Positions 46,075 through 56,016 of a stretch of DNA of 64,000 bases are shown here, piece by piece; positions within the stretch are counted from its first letter, which is position 1, and each line of letters begins with the position of its first letter. The notes under the pieces were generated by a model. It worked only from the letters and a program-made list of their open reading frames with translations. It ran no database searches and was not told the origin of the DNA. The stretch covers positions 248,001-312,000 of the forward strand of contig CP066692.1 in the NCBI GenBank assembly GCA_016432505.1, read 5' to 3'. The position numbers were made by a program, and so were the translations under genes. The DNA is from Azosocius agrarius. Lineage in GTDB: Bacteria > Pseudomonadota > Gammaproteobacteria > UBA6186 > Azoamicaceae.

Positions 46075-47865
46075 TCAGTACTTAATAACAATATTTATAC
46101 CTAAAATATCTAATTGATCAACATTCAAAATAGAAGGAGATAATGTTAACATGCAATTAGCTGATTGAGTTTTAGGAAAAGCTATAACATCTCTAATAGA
46201 TTTAGAATTTGTTAAAATCATTAATAACCTATCTAAACCTAAAGCAATTCCCCCAAAAATAGGTGCACCTGATTTTAGAGCATTAATCAAAAACCCAAAT
46301 TCTTTTTCTATTTCATCAGAAGACATTCCTAATAATTTAAATACATTATTCTGCATAATATGATTATTAATACGAATTGACCCTCCACCTAATTCTAAAC
46401 CATTCATTATTAAATCATAAGATCTAGATAAAATATCTCCAGGAAAATCATCAATAAATTCATTTCCATAATAATTTTTTGGTGATGTAAACGGATGATG
46501 AGTAGACATCCATTTATTAGAATCAAAATTCCAAGTAAATAAAGGAAAATCAACAACCCATGAAAAATACCATTTATTATTAAATAACTCATAATCAATA
46601 ACAATCATTTGTAAAAATAATGACAAACATTCATTTATAACATCATTATAATCAAATATTAAAAAAACAATATTACCAATATTAACATTTAATTTTGAAA
46701 CAATATCATAAATAATTAATTCTGATAAAAAACTATTATTAATTATTAATTTTATTTTTAAATTATCTTCATTTCTCTTTTCTAAAACATGTATACACAC
46801 AAAATGTTTTATATTATTTTCATTAAAAAAATTCATATAAGAATTTATTTTCACTTTATTTATGATTAAACTACTGTTAATCACCAAAGAAAGAATTCTC
46901 CATTTAACATTTTTACAAATCTTATTAAATATACATTTGTGATTAACATATAAAAAATAAGATACATCATTATATTTTATCATATTTCTATAATCAGGTT
47001 TATCAGACTTAAAATAAAACAACGCTTGTTTATAAGATAATTTAAAAAATGGAATACTAATAATGTTATTTAATAAATTTTTGAATAGCCTAAATATCAA
47101 TTTTTCTATTAGTGACATAATATAAAATTCATCTATAAATGATAATTCCAAATCAAGTTGAGTAAATTCTGGTTGTCTATCTGATCTTAAATCTTCATCA
47201 CGAAAACATTTAGCAACTTGATAATATCTATCTATACCTCCTATAACTAATAATTGTTTAAAAATTTGAGGAGATTGTGGTAAAGCAAAAAAAGATCCAA
47301 TATTAATTCTACTAGGAACAACATAATCTCTAGCACCTTCAGGAGTAGATTTTGTTAATATTGGCGTTTCAATTTCGATAAAATTGTTTTCATATAAAAA
47401 ATACCTCATATATTTTATTGCTTCACTTCTTTTTTTTAATTTAAATTGCATATCTCTTCTACGCAAATCTAAATATCTATACTTTAATCTTATTTCTTCA
47501 CTTATATTATAATAATCATCAGGATAAAATGGCAAAAAACAACAATCATTTATAATAATTATTTTAGTAGCCAAAATTTCGATTTGTTCTTCTTTAATAT
47601 TATTTTTAATAGTTTTTTTACAACATACATTGCCAAAAACTTGAACAACAAATTCTTTTTTTATAAAAGACATATTGTAATATTCTTTTATATCAAACTT
47701 AGAAGAATCAATAACAACTTGAACAAATCCAGTATTATCTCGAATATAAAAAAAAATTACTCCACCAAAATTGCGAATAAAATGAACCCATCCAGAAATA
47801 ATAACATTTGATTCAATATCATTAACTGATACCTCTCCACAATATTTAGTTCTCATAACATTCAT
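46075..47865 (-). CDS. aspS: aspartyl-tRNA synthetase, bacterial type
   Basis: Charges tRNA-Asp. An N-terminal OB domain (VNDIESNVIISGWVHFIRNFGG) is followed by class II motif 1 (FIEIETPILTKSTPEGARDYVVPSR), motif 2 (CFRDEDLRSDRQPEFTQLDLELSF) and motif 3 (GGIALGLDRLLMIL). A bacterial GAD insertion is present but poorly conserved. It is 596 residues, full length. Confidence 0.97.
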   Translation of the reverse strand: MNVMRTKYCGEVSVNDIESNVIISGWVHFIRNFGGVIFFYIRDNTGFVQVVIDSSKFDIKEYYNMSFIKKEFVVQVFGNVCCKKTIKNNIKEEQIEILATKIIIINDCCFLPFYPDDYYNISEEIRLKYRYLDLRRRDMQFKLKKRSEAIKYMRYFLYENNFIEIETPILTKSTPEGARDYVVPSRINIGSFFALPQSPQIFKQLLVIGGIDRYYQVAKCFRDEDLRSDRQPEFTQLDLELSFIDEFYIMSLIEKLIFRLFKNLLNNIISIPFFKLSYKQALFYFKSDKPDYRNMIKYNDVSYFLYVNHKCIFNKICKNVKWRILSLVINSSLIINKVKINSYMNFFNENNIKHFVCIHVLEKRNEDNLKIKLIINNSFLSELIIYDIVSKLNVNIGNIVFLIFDYNDVINECLSLFLQMIVIDYELFNNKWYFSWVVDFPLFTWNFDSNKWMSTHHPFTSPKNYYGNEFIDDFPGDILSRSYDLIMNGLELGGGSIRINNHIMQNNVFKLLGMSSDEIEKEFGFLINALKSGAPIFGGIALGLDRLLMILTNSKSIRDVIAFPKTQSANCMLTLSPSILNVDQLDILGINIVIKY

Positions 47866-47953
47866 AATACAAACCCTTCTACAGAATCACTCTTATAAAA
47901 ATACATTATAAAAGGAAAAAATAAAACATACACTATAATAAATAAAATTTTTA

Positions 47954-50764
47954 CTATAAATATGAACGTTTTTCTCCATAAGATAAATTTACCACACAAC
48001 GAGTACAAATATCGCCATTTTTAACTTCTAATGTACGATGCCAACATCGTTCACATTTTAAATATATAGATTTCTTAATATCCACATAAAATTTAAAATT
48101 ATCATAAAAATTATACCAAATATAATTTTCTCCATTATCAATTAATTTTAAAATCACATTAGACGCAATAAATACAAACCTCAATTCATTTTGAAGTCTA
48201 AAAAGTAACAAATACAAATCAATAGTACAATATAAATATATATCTAAATCTAATGCGGATCCAATTAGATAAAATTTTCTATAATTTTCTAAAAATTGGT
48301 TTACTAAATTTTTAACAGTTAAAATTAATTTCCAAAAATCAAAAGACATTTTTTCATAAATATGAATATCAAATATATCAGAATTATTAAATAAAAAAAC
48401 AGATTTTTCTCTAATTCCTGGCATAAATTTCCAAGCTTCTTCAGATGTAAAACATAAAATGGGGGCAATACATTTTAAAATAAAATTCAAAACGTAAAAT
48501 ATAGCAATTTGCGAAGATTTACGCGCAAAACAATTTTGTTTACAGGTATATTGTCTATCTTTTACAATATCCAAATAAAACCCACCTAACTCATTTATAC
48601 AAAAATTTTGTATTTTATGATATACATTATGAAAATTATAATTATTATAATCTATCATAATATTTTTTTTTAAAACAATACTATAATTAATGATCCACTT
48701 ATCTATTTTTAAAAGATTATTAAAATCTACATAACTTAAATCATCAAAATCATAAATATTTGATAAAAGAAACTTAATAGTATTTCTAATTTTACGATAA
48801 CTTTCTATAACACGCTTTAATATTTCTGATGATATATTTACATCAAATTGGAAATTTACAGAAGAAACCCACAACCTTATAATATCAGCGCCAAAATCAT
48901 TAACAATTTTTTCTGGAGTGATAATATTACCTAAAGATTTAGACATCTTATTTCCAAAAGCATCCAAAACAAACCCATGTGTTAAAACTTCCTTATATGG
49001 AGCAACACTTTCATTTGCTACTGAAAGTAACAAAGATGTTTGAAACCACCCACGATGTTGATCAGACCCTTCTAAATACAAATCTGAAGAAAAAAATAAT
49101 TTATCTAAATAATTTTTTTGATAATTATATACTGATCCTGAATCAAACCATACATCTAACGTATCTAATATTTGTTCATAATTATCATCATTTATTATAT
49201 ATTTAATATTATTATCTCTCCATACACTTATTCCATATTTAGAAATTAAATAAACTATTTTTTTTAAAATAAATAATGTATAAGGATGAATTTTTAAATC
49301 TTTATTATTTATAAATAAAGAAATAGGAACTCCCCAAACTCTTTGTCTAGATATACACCAATCAGGTCTACTTTCTATCATAGACTTTATTCTATTAATT
49401 CCACAATTAGGATACCACTTAACTATATCAATATTTTTTAATGAATCATTTCTTAAATTATTTTTTTCCATACTAATAAAAAATTGATAAGTTGATCTAA
49501 AAATTAAAAATTTTTTATGCCTCCAACAGTAAGGATAACTGTGAACTATAACATTACATGACAATAATTTATAATTATAATACAAAAATTTAATTACAAC
49601 ATTAGAAAGATCTTCTATCGGTATGTTAAAAAATTCTCCAGGTAAAACACATCTTCCAACTTCATCAACAACACTAAAAATTGGCATACCATATTTTTTT
49701 CCAACTATGTAATCATCATAACCATGCCCAGGGGAAATATGTACACACCCAGTTCCAGTATCTAAATTAACATGATTGCTAAATACAAGAGGAATTATTT
49801 TGTTAAAAATAGGATGAATTAAAAGAATTTTATTCAAAAAAATATAACCCTTACATTTAGCAATTAATTTATAATATTTAATTCCACAACGATTAATAAA
49901 AGAAATTAACAATTTTTCAGCTATTATAAACCTATTATTAAAAACTTGAAATAAAACATAAATAATTTCATAATTAATAGCTACAGCTTCATTTGCAGGT
50001 ATTGTCCAATCAGTCGTTGTCCATATAATAAAATTACAACTTTCATAGCCCAAATAAACAAAATTATTTCTCAAATAATAACATACTTCAATCAAATTAG
50101 TGTTATGAACAGAAAATAAAACATCAATAGAATTAGATTTTTTATCAAAATATTCAACTTCAGCTTCAGCTAGGGCTGAAGCACAAAAAATACACCAATA
50201 AACAGGTTTTTTACCTCTATATATATTATTATTTTTTATAATCTTGCTTAAATTATCAAGAATACTACTTTCAAAATCATAATTCATTGTTAAATATATT
50301 TTTTTCCAATCCGCAAAAATACCTAATCTAATAAAACTATATTTTTGTTTTTCAATTTGAAAATTAGCATAAATTCTACATGCAATAATAAATTCTTCAG
50401 TTTTAACATCAATATATTTCATTCCTATTTTTTTTTCTACATTTAATTCTATAGGTAATCCATGACAATCCCAACCAGGAACATATATTATTTTATACCC
50501 TGCTAAAATTTTAAATTTATTAATTATATCTTTTAAAATTTTATTTAAAGCATGACCTAAATGTATAGATCCATTTGCATACGGAGGACCATCACTTATA
50601 ACAAAAAGTTTATTAACATCATCAAATTTATTAAATTTAACAATATTATATAAGTTTATTTCATTCCAATGCTCAATAATATTAGGTTCATTTATAGGTA
50701 AATTTGCTTTCATTTTAAATTTTGTTTTCGGTAAATTTAAAGTATCAATATACTTAACATTCAT
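47954..50764 (-). CDS. ileS: isoleucyl-tRNA synthetase
   Basis: Charges tRNA-Ile. PPYANGSIHLGHALNKI contains the HIGH motif and GNKMSKSLGNII the KMSKS motif; the editing domain and WDCHGLPIEL are visible. The C-terminal zinc finger is intact as CERCW and CTRCV. It is 936 residues, normal length. Isoleucine codons are extremely frequent in this genome. Confidence 0.98.
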   Translation of the reverse strand: MNVKYIDTLNLPKTKFKMKANLPINEPNIIEHWNEINLYNIVKFNKFDDVNKLFVISDGPPYANGSIHLGHALNKILKDIINKFKILAGYKIIYVPGWDCHGLPIELNVEKKIGMKYIDVKTEEFIIACRIYANFQIEKQKYSFIRLGIFADWKKIYLTMNYDFESSILDNLSKIIKNNNIYRGKKPVYWCIFCASALAEAEVEYFDKKSNSIDVLFSVHNTNLIEVCYYLRNNFVYLGYESCNFIIWTTTDWTIPANEAVAINYEIIYVLFQVFNNRFIIAEKLLISFINRCGIKYYKLIAKCKGYIFLNKILLIHPIFNKIIPLVFSNHVNLDTGTGCVHISPGHGYDDYIVGKKYGMPIFSVVDEVGRCVLPGEFFNIPIEDLSNVVIKFLYYNYKLLSCNVIVHSYPYCWRHKKFLIFRSTYQFFISMEKNNLRNDSLKNIDIVKWYPNCGINRIKSMIESRPDWCISRQRVWGVPISLFINNKDLKIHPYTLFILKKIVYLISKYGISVWRDNNIKYIINDDNYEQILDTLDVWFDSGSVYNYQKNYLDKLFFSSDLYLEGSDQHRGWFQTSLLLSVANESVAPYKEVLTHGFVLDAFGNKMSKSLGNIITPEKIVNDFGADIIRLWVSSVNFQFDVNISSEILKRVIESYRKIRNTIKFLLSNIYDFDDLSYVDFNNLLKIDKWIINYSIVLKKNIMIDYNNYNFHNVYHKIQNFCINELGGFYLDIVKDRQYTCKQNCFARKSSQIAIFYVLNFILKCIAPILCFTSEEAWKFMPGIREKSVFLFNNSDIFDIHIYEKMSFDFWKLILTVKNLVNQFLENYRKFYLIGSALDLDIYLYCTIDLYLLLFRLQNELRFVFIASNVILKLIDNGENYIWYNFYDNFKFYVDIKKSIYLKCERCWHRTLEVKNGDICTRCVVNLSYGEKRSYL

Positions 50765-50851
50765 GACTAAATCCTATAAAAATTTTTCAACAATTAAATA
50801 TTATAAAATAAACAACAATATTAAAAATTATAATAATATAAAACATATATC

Positions 50852-50880
50852 TTGACTTAATTCTTAATTTAATACAATAT
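50852..50880 (+). promoter_or_regulatory. possible promoter of rpsT
   Basis: TTGACT at 50852-50857 with CAATAT 17 bases later (50875-50880), or TACAAT with a 15-base spacer, about 35 bases before the rpsT start. The -35 is good but the -10 is ambiguous. Confidence 0.35.
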
Positions 50881-50913
50881 TAAGAAAAATATTATACTAT
50901 AAGGATTAATATC

Positions 50914-51183
50914 TTGATAAAATCAAAAAAAATGAAAAAAATAAAACAATCAAATAAAAAAAGGGAACACAATTGTAATTTAAAATCAGAAATGAAAACC
51001 TATATAAAAAAAGTTCTTAAAGCAATAAAAGATAAGGATCAAACACTTGCAAATAAAGAATTTTCAATTACTTCTTCAAAATTAGATAAATTATCAAGAA
51101 AAAAAATTATTCATAAAAACACTGCAGCTAGACAAAAAAGTAGAATAAATAAAAAAATAAAACTAATGAACATAAGTATGTAA
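50914..51183 (+). CDS. rpsT: 30S ribosomal protein S20, TTG start
   Basis: Binds the 5' domain of 16S rRNA. IKQSNKKREHNCNLKSEMKTYIKKV matches the helical S20 core, and NTAARQKSRINKKI the C-terminal end. Translation probably begins at TTG 50914, with AAGGA about ten bases upstream; an in-frame ATG lies six codons later. It is 89 residues, alone and divergent from ileS. Confidence 0.92.
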   Translation: MIKSKKMKKIKQSNKKREHNCNLKSEMKTYIKKVLKAIKDKDQTLANKEFSITSSKLDKLSRKKIIHKNTAARQKSRINKKIKLMNISM

Positions 51184-51189
51184 AATAAA

Positions 51190-51229
51190 TTATATATAAC
51201 GTCCCATTTTATAGTGGGAATATATATAA
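51190..51229. terminator. hairpin terminator between convergent rpsT and obgE
   Basis: An inverted repeat with a GC core, TCCCA / TGGGA around an eight-base loop, extended by TTATATATA / TATATATAA with a small bulge. It follows rpsT by six bases, and obgE converges from the right, so it may act in both directions. Confidence 0.5.
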
Positions 51230-51311
51230 GCCTTTATTACATTTTTATTTTAATAATATTAAAATATTTTATAAAAATAAATATATAAAATTGTTTATAA
51301 ATTGTTTTTAT

Positions 51312-52307
51312 TTAACTATTAAATAAATAATAAGATAAATCCTTACATAGCCTTTTCAACCCATATCCCCGTAACGATGAAATTATAAATATAGGAATCT
51401 GATTATAACATTTTATATATTTATAAATATAAAATAACTTATATTTTGAAACTAAATCTGATTTATTTAATACAAGCCAAATATCTTTATATAAAAAATT
51501 TTTATCATATTTTAATATTTCATTATTAATAATATACACGTCTTTTATTAATAATTTTTCACATTTCAACGAAATATCTAAAAGATGTAATAATAATTTA
51601 GATCTTACAAAATGTTTCAAAAATTCATACCCTAAACCAACCCCTAAAGAAGCATTATTAATAATTCCTGGAGTGTCAGCAATAATAAATTTATTATGAT
51701 GAAAACACACAACTCCTAATTTTGGATAAATAGTTGTAAAGGGATAACAAGAAATTTTAGATTTAGATAATGAAATTTTAACAATAAAAGTAGATTTTCC
51801 ACAGTTTGGTAACCCAATCAATACAACATCAGATAAAATTTTTAATTCCAATTTTAATATCCTAAATTCTCCTAACCCTCCTTTTACATAATCATAAAAA
51901 TCATTTTTAAACTTTTTTAATTTATAATTACCCAAACCTTTCATACCACCATTTGCTACCAAAATACATTTAGTATCAAAAATTTCACCTATAAATTCTT
52001 TAGTATTGTAATCAAAAATTTGCGTTCCACAAGGAACTTTTACAACAACATTTTTTGAAGAAACCCCACAAGCATTATTACCTTCACCTCGTGTTCCATC
52101 TTTTGATTCATAATATCTTTTAAAAGAAAAATCAATTAAATTATTAATATTTATATCGGATTTTAAATATATATTCCCTCCAGCCCCGCCATCTCCTCCA
52201 TTAGGAATTTTAATTCCCAATCCATTCTTTTCCTTTCTAAAACATATAGCTCCATCACCACCACTTCCTCCTTTTACAAATACAACAGCATTATCTACAA
52301 ATTTCAT
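51312..52307 (-). CDS. obgE: ribosome-assembly GTPase ObgE (CgtA)
   Basis: GTPase acting in 50S maturation. The glycine-rich Obg domain (GGSGGDGAICFRKEK, PNGGDGGAGGNIYL) is followed by the G domain with GLPNCGKSTFI (G1), ADTPGII (G3) and LNKSDL (G4). It is 331 residues, without a long C-terminal tail. It is in the conserved rplU-rpmA-obgE gene order. Confidence 0.97.
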   Translation of the reverse strand: MKFVDNAVVFVKGGSGGDGAICFRKEKNGLGIKIPNGGDGGAGGNIYLKSDININNLIDFSFKRYYESKDGTRGEGNNACGVSSKNVVVKVPCGTQIFDYNTKEFIGEIFDTKCILVANGGMKGLGNYKLKKFKNDFYDYVKGGLGEFRILKLELKILSDVVLIGLPNCGKSTFIVKISLSKSKISCYPFTTIYPKLGVVCFHHNKFIIADTPGIINNASLGVGLGYEFLKHFVRSKLLLHLLDISLKCEKLLIKDVYIINNEILKYDKNFLYKDIWLVLNKSDLVSKYKLFYIYKYIKCYNQIPIFIISSLRGYGLKRLCKDLSYYLFNS

Positions 52308-52319
52308 ATAAACATTATA

Positions 52320-52568
52320 CTAAATTACATTAACGACTTTACGATTATTAGAAATTTTTTTGAAATTTACATTGCCATTAATTTTAGCAAATAAAGTATC
52401 ATCTTTACCTATACCAACATTTATACCAGGATGAAATTTTGTACCTCTTTGTCTAACTAAAATATTTCCAGCAATCACAAACTCATTACCAAATTTTTTA
52501 ACTCCTAATCTTTTAGATTTAGAATCTCTACCATTTCTTGTACTCCCACCAGCTTTTTTAGTTGCCAT
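52320..52568 (-). CDS. rpmA: 50S ribosomal protein L27
   Basis: Protein reaching the peptidyl-transferase centre. MATKKAGGSTRNGRDSKSKRLGVK is the unprocessed proteobacterial N-terminus, and VRQRGTKFHPGINVGIGKDDTLFA follows. It is 82 residues, between rplU and obgE. Confidence 0.98.
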   Translation of the reverse strand: MATKKAGGSTRNGRDSKSKRLGVKKFGNEFVIAGNILVRQRGTKFHPGINVGIGKDDTLFAKINGNVNFKKISNNRKVVNVI

Positions 52569-52592
52569 ATAAATATTCCTTATAACTCTATA

Positions 52593-52635
52593 AATTACTA
52601 TTAATTACTATTAATCACTATTAATTACTATTAAT
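52593..52635. repeat. tandem 10-base repeat at the rplU stop codon
   Basis: About four copies of a ten-base unit (AATTACTATT on the plus strand, one copy with a C for T change) span the last codons and stop of rplU and the rplU-rpmA gap. Each copy carries TAA and TAG on the coding strand. Confidence 0.85.
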
Positions 52636-52935
52636 AGATAAAACTTTAACTTGTGTATACCATGATCTAAAACCTATTTTTTTCATATAATGCTTTCTAC
52701 GTCTAAATTTTATTATATTTATTTTTTTTTCTTTATCATGATTTAAAATATATAATTTTATTTTACAATCAACTATATAAGGTTTTCCAAATAAAAATTT
52801 ATTATCTTTAAATAAAACTAAAACATTAGTAAATTCAATTTCTGATCCTACATCAACTCCAAGCTTATCAATTTTAAAAATTTGATTTTCAAAAACTTTA
52901 TATTGCCTACCACCAATAGAAACAACTGCATACAT
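52621..52935 (-). CDS. rplU: 50S ribosomal protein L21
   Basis: Large-subunit protein. MYAVVSIGGRQYKVFENQIF at the start and KFRRRKHYMKKIGFRSWYTQVKV near the end are diagnostic. It is 104 residues. The last residues and the stop lie in a ten-base tandem repeat, so repeat-number change would alter only the 3' end. Confidence 0.97.
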   Translation of the reverse strand: MYAVVSIGGRQYKVFENQIFKIDKLGVDVGSEIEFTNVLVLFKDNKFLFGKPYIVDCKIKLYILNHDKEKKINIIKFRRRKHYMKKIGFRSWYTQVKVLSINSN

Positions 52936-53097
52936 AATATAACACTCTAAATTTTATGAATATAATTTTATTATTCTACAAAAAAAATTTATAAGTAGCA
53001 AGAATAATATTAGAATATATATTTTAATACTTAAATTTTAATACTATTATATGTTAAATTATATATCACTGTAAATGATAAAAATAAAAATAAAATT

Positions 53098-54066
53098 ATG
53101 ATAATTAATAAAATTAAAGAACTAATATCAGATGATATTAAAAAAGTTGATATTATTATAAATAACAGCCTAAATTCCAACATAAAATATATAAATGATA
53201 TAAATAAACATATTATTTACAATAAAGGTAAACGCTTGCGTCCCATAATTCTATTATTAATAGCAAAAGCATGCAAATATACAGGATCAAATCATATATC
53301 AAGTGCTGCAATCATAGAACTAATTCATACAGCAACTTTATTACATGATGATGTTATAGACGAATCATTAATACGAAGAGGCCAAATAACAGTAAATAAT
53401 AAATGGAATAATAAATCAGCTATATTAATTGGAGATTTTTTATATTCCAGAGCTTTTCAAATGATGGTAAAAATAAAAAATATAAACATATTAAAAATAC
53501 TATCAAATTCTACAAACACTCTATCCGAAGGAGAAATACTTCAACTATTACAACAAAAAAATTTTACAATAAATGAAAATAATTATTTAAAAATCATACA
53601 TTATAAAACAGCAACTTTATTTCAAGCAGCAGCAAACATAGGATCATTATTAAATGATAATTCAAAGCATTTATCTAAAAATATATCTAAATATGGATTT
53701 CATTTAGGCATAATATACCAATTAATAGACGATATATTAGATTATTTATCACAAAAAAACATGTATGGAAAACATGATGGTAATGATTTAAAAGATGGTA
53801 AAATAACATTACCATTAATATACATACTTAAAAATGGAAAAAAAGAAGAAAAAAATTTAATAATAAAAAACATAAACATTAAGGATGAAAAAACATTACA
53901 AGAAATAAAAAAAATAATTATAAACTCCAATGCATTAGATTATACAATGTCAATGGCAAAAAAACATGCAAATGAAGCAAAAAAAGCAATATCTTCACTG
54001 ACCAAATCTAAATATCTAGATTCATTAATCTATATAATAGACTTCATAATAAACAGAAAAAATTAA
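53098..54066 (+). CDS. ispB: polyprenyl (octaprenyl) diphosphate synthase
   Basis: Builds the long isoprenoid tail for quinones. The first Asp-rich motif is LLHDDVIDESLIRRG and the second is YQLIDDILDYL, both intact; KGKRLRPIILLLIAKA is the diphosphate-binding start. It is 322 residues, the usual IspB size. It stands apart from the prenyltransferase and ubiE/ubiB genes at 9-15 kb but is their logical partner. Chain length cannot be read with certainty. Confidence 0.95.
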   Translation: MIINKIKELISDDIKKVDIIINNSLNSNIKYINDINKHIIYNKGKRLRPIILLLIAKACKYTGSNHISSAAIIELIHTATLLHDDVIDESLIRRGQITVNNKWNNKSAILIGDFLYSRAFQMMVKIKNINILKILSNSTNTLSEGEILQLLQQKNFTINENNYLKIIHYKTATLFQAAANIGSLLNDNSKHLSKNISKYGFHLGIIYQLIDDILDYLSQKNMYGKHDGNDLKDGKITLPLIYILKNGKKEEKNLIIKNINIKDEKTLQEIKKIIINSNALDYTMSMAKKHANEAKKAISSLTKSKYLDSLIYIIDFIINRKN

Positions 54067-54076
54067 CTTTATATAC

Positions 54077-54484
54077 CTATACTTTTAATGAATTAGTAAC
54101 ATCTTCAACATTTATTGCACTATTAATAAATTTTTCATTAACTTTAACAAAATCAGAAACAATTAAATTTTCATTAAAAAGTTGTTTATCATTATCTCTA
54201 CAATTAGAATCATGATAAATATCACTATGCTCAATAGCAACACTCGTCTTAGATAATTTATCATTATCTATTTTAGACATATCTCTAAACACATAATTGC
54301 CTTTATCATCAAATTTATATCCACAAGATATCTCTCTTAACGCAACAATAATTGGACTATTATTTCCCCAATCAACTAACGCATGAGATCCATAAACAGA
54401 TAATTTTCTTGCTCTTTTCGCTGCTACCTGAATCAATTTAAACCGATTTCCTATCTGCTTTAAAGCATCTTCAATAGTTATCAT
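54077..54484 (-). CDS. rpoZ: RNA polymerase omega subunit
   Basis: Small polymerase-assembly subunit. MITIEDALKQIGNRFKLIQVAAKRARKL is the conserved omega N-terminus, and ALREISCGYKF follows. At 135 residues it is longer than E. coli omega (91), with a variable polar C-terminal tail. It is convergent with ispB, ten bases apart. Confidence 0.9.
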   Translation of the reverse strand: MITIEDALKQIGNRFKLIQVAAKRARKLSVYGSHALVDWGNNSPIIVALREISCGYKFDDKGNYVFRDMSKIDNDKLSKTSVAIEHSDIYHDSNCRDNDKQLFNENLIVSDFVKVNEKFINSAINVEDVTNSLKV

Positions 54485-54537
54485 TTTAATTTTCCTTACA
54501 ATTTTGAAATTTATTAAATATTCCTTAACTTAATTTC

Positions 54538-54720
54538 TTATTTTAATTTTTTTTCAACAAACCATTCATGTTTTAATGTTAATGGATCATATCTCTTTAA
54601 TTTTAATTTTCCAGTATCATTAAACCCTCCTTCCATTTTAGGATTTTTTTTAGTAGTATAAAAATATTTAGAAGATTCAGATTCCATTTTTACTAAAATA
54701 GTTTTCTTTTTTTTTGCCAT
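54538..54720 (-). CDS. rpmG: 50S ribosomal protein L33
   Basis: Small large-subunit protein. KYFYTTKKNPKMEGGF contains the typical TTKN region, and LKRYDPLTLKHEWFVEKK is the conserved end. It is 60 residues and lacks the zinc cysteines. It follows rpmB as in E. coli. Confidence 0.96.
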   Translation of the reverse strand: MAKKKKTILVKMESESSKYFYTTKKNPKMEGGFNDTGKLKLKRYDPLTLKHEWFVEKKLK

Positions 54721-54737
54721 AACGATTTACCTTATTT

Positions 54738-54968
54738 TTATATTTTACAAATATTAAATTTTAAAATAGCTTCCTCAATACCATATTTTTCTATAATTTT
54801 CAAACCTTTTTTAGAAAGACATACGTTTACAAATTTACTTTTACTATTCAACCAAAACTTATGATAATGTAAATTAGGTAAAAATCTTCTCCTAGTTTTT
54901 CTATTCGAATGTGATACATTATTACCAAACATCGTTTTTTTTAAAGTTAAAAAACACATTTTAGACAT
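54738..54968 (-). CDS. rpmB: 50S ribosomal protein L28
   Basis: Large-subunit protein. MFGNNVSHSNRKTRRRFLPNLH and the WLNSKSKFVNVCLSKKGLKIIEKYG segment are diagnostic. The frame extends to 55037, but the ATG at 54968 has a GGG Shine-Dalgarno and gives 76 residues beginning MSKMC, close to the usual MSRVC. It is co-transcribed with rpmG. Confidence 0.96.
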   Translation of the reverse strand: MSKMCFLTLKKTMFGNNVSHSNRKTRRRFLPNLHYHKFWLNSKSKFVNVCLSKKGLKIIEKYGIEEAILKFNICKI

Positions 54969-55116
54969 AAAATCCCTACAAAAAAAAATTACAAATGCAC
55001 AATTGGCAAATAATAACATAAAACACATAATAATCAAATAAAATAAAAAATTTATTTAAGTATTTTATATTTAATTGTATAAATTTTATTATATGATATT
55101 AAACTAATAAAATAAT

Positions 55117-55190
55117 GCGTTCGTAGCTTAAAAGGATAAAGCATTAGTTTCCGAAACTAAAAATCAGAGGTTCAAATCCTCTCGAACGCA
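55117..55190 (+). tRNA. tRNA-Arg (CCG)
   Basis: A 74-base cloverleaf: acceptor arms GCGTTCG / CGAACGC, D-stem GCTT / AAGC, anticodon stem TTAGT / ACTAA with loop TTCCGAA and anticodon CCG, and T-arm AGAGGTTCAAATCCTCT. The discriminator is A. It reads CGG, a very rare codon in this AT-rich DNA, so its retention is notable. Confidence 0.93.
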
Positions 55191-55212
55191 AATAAAAAGA
55201 AATTTCACATAA

Positions 55213-55998
55213 ATGAAAAACATAATAAAAATTATATCAACAAATAAAATAATAATATTACCAACAGATACAATATATGGAATAAGCGGCAACAGGCAAA
55301 ATTATAACATAATATATAAAATATTATCAATAAAAAAAAGATTTTATAATTCATATTTTTCAATAATTATAAATTCAATAAATAAATTATTTTTAATAAT
55401 AAAAAATTTATCACAAAAAAATAAAAATTTAATAACAAAATTTTTTCCTGGAGAATATACTATCATTTTAAAAAAATATAATATTTATAAAAAAAAAAAT
55501 AATAAAACAATTGCTATTAGAATACCAAAAATATTAAAAATAAAAATTTTACTAAAAAATTTTTCAGGATTAATAAGTACATCAATAAACGAAAATAATA
55601 TTTTACAAATGATCAATGTAAAAATAATTAAAAATTTTTTTAATACAAAAATAAATTATATATTAAAAAAAAATTCTTTTATAAAAGGCTTAGAATCAAA
55701 AATAATATCATCAATAAATAATAAAATTATTAATCGAAATAAAATTAAAAATTTAAAAAAAAAAAATAAAAAACTAAAACACATATTAATTAAAAAATTT
55801 TTCTTAATTTATAACATAATATTTTATATAAACATAATAAAAGATTCATATAATATACTATATAACAAAAAAAATTTAACCCAAATTAAATTAGCAAAAC
55901 AAAATAAAAAACATAAATTAAAAAAATACAAAAATATCATAACAACACTAAATATAATGTCAAAAAATTATGGAAATATTATTATAAAATCTTTTTAA
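55213..55998 (+). CDS. tsaC: threonylcarbamoyl-AMP synthase TsaC (Sua5/YrdC family)
   Basis: Makes the activated threonylcarbamoyl group for t6A. LPTDTIYGISGNRQN and the following IKKRFYNSYFSIII fit the YrdC fold, with FFPGEYTIILKKY, KTIAIRIPK and SGLISTSIN further on. Residues to about 190 cover a normal TsaC. The last 70 residues are Lys/Asn/Ile-rich, unmatched by eye, and make the protein longer than the E. coli enzyme. It could be the eroded remnant of a Sua5-type C-terminal domain. It starts 22 bases after tRNA-Arg. Confidence 0.85.
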   Translation: MKNIIKIISTNKIIILPTDTIYGISGNRQNYNIIYKILSIKKRFYNSYFSIIINSINKLFLIIKNLSQKNKNLITKFFPGEYTIILKKYNIYKKKNNKTIAIRIPKILKIKILLKNFSGLISTSINENNILQMINVKIIKNFFNTKINYILKKNSFIKGLESKIISSINNKIINRNKIKNLKKKNKKLKHILIKKFFLIYNIIFYINIIKDSYNILYNKKNLTQIKLAKQNKKHKLKKYKNIITTLNIMSKNYGNIIIKSF

Positions 55999-56016
55999 CA
56001 AAAAATTAAAAATTTA

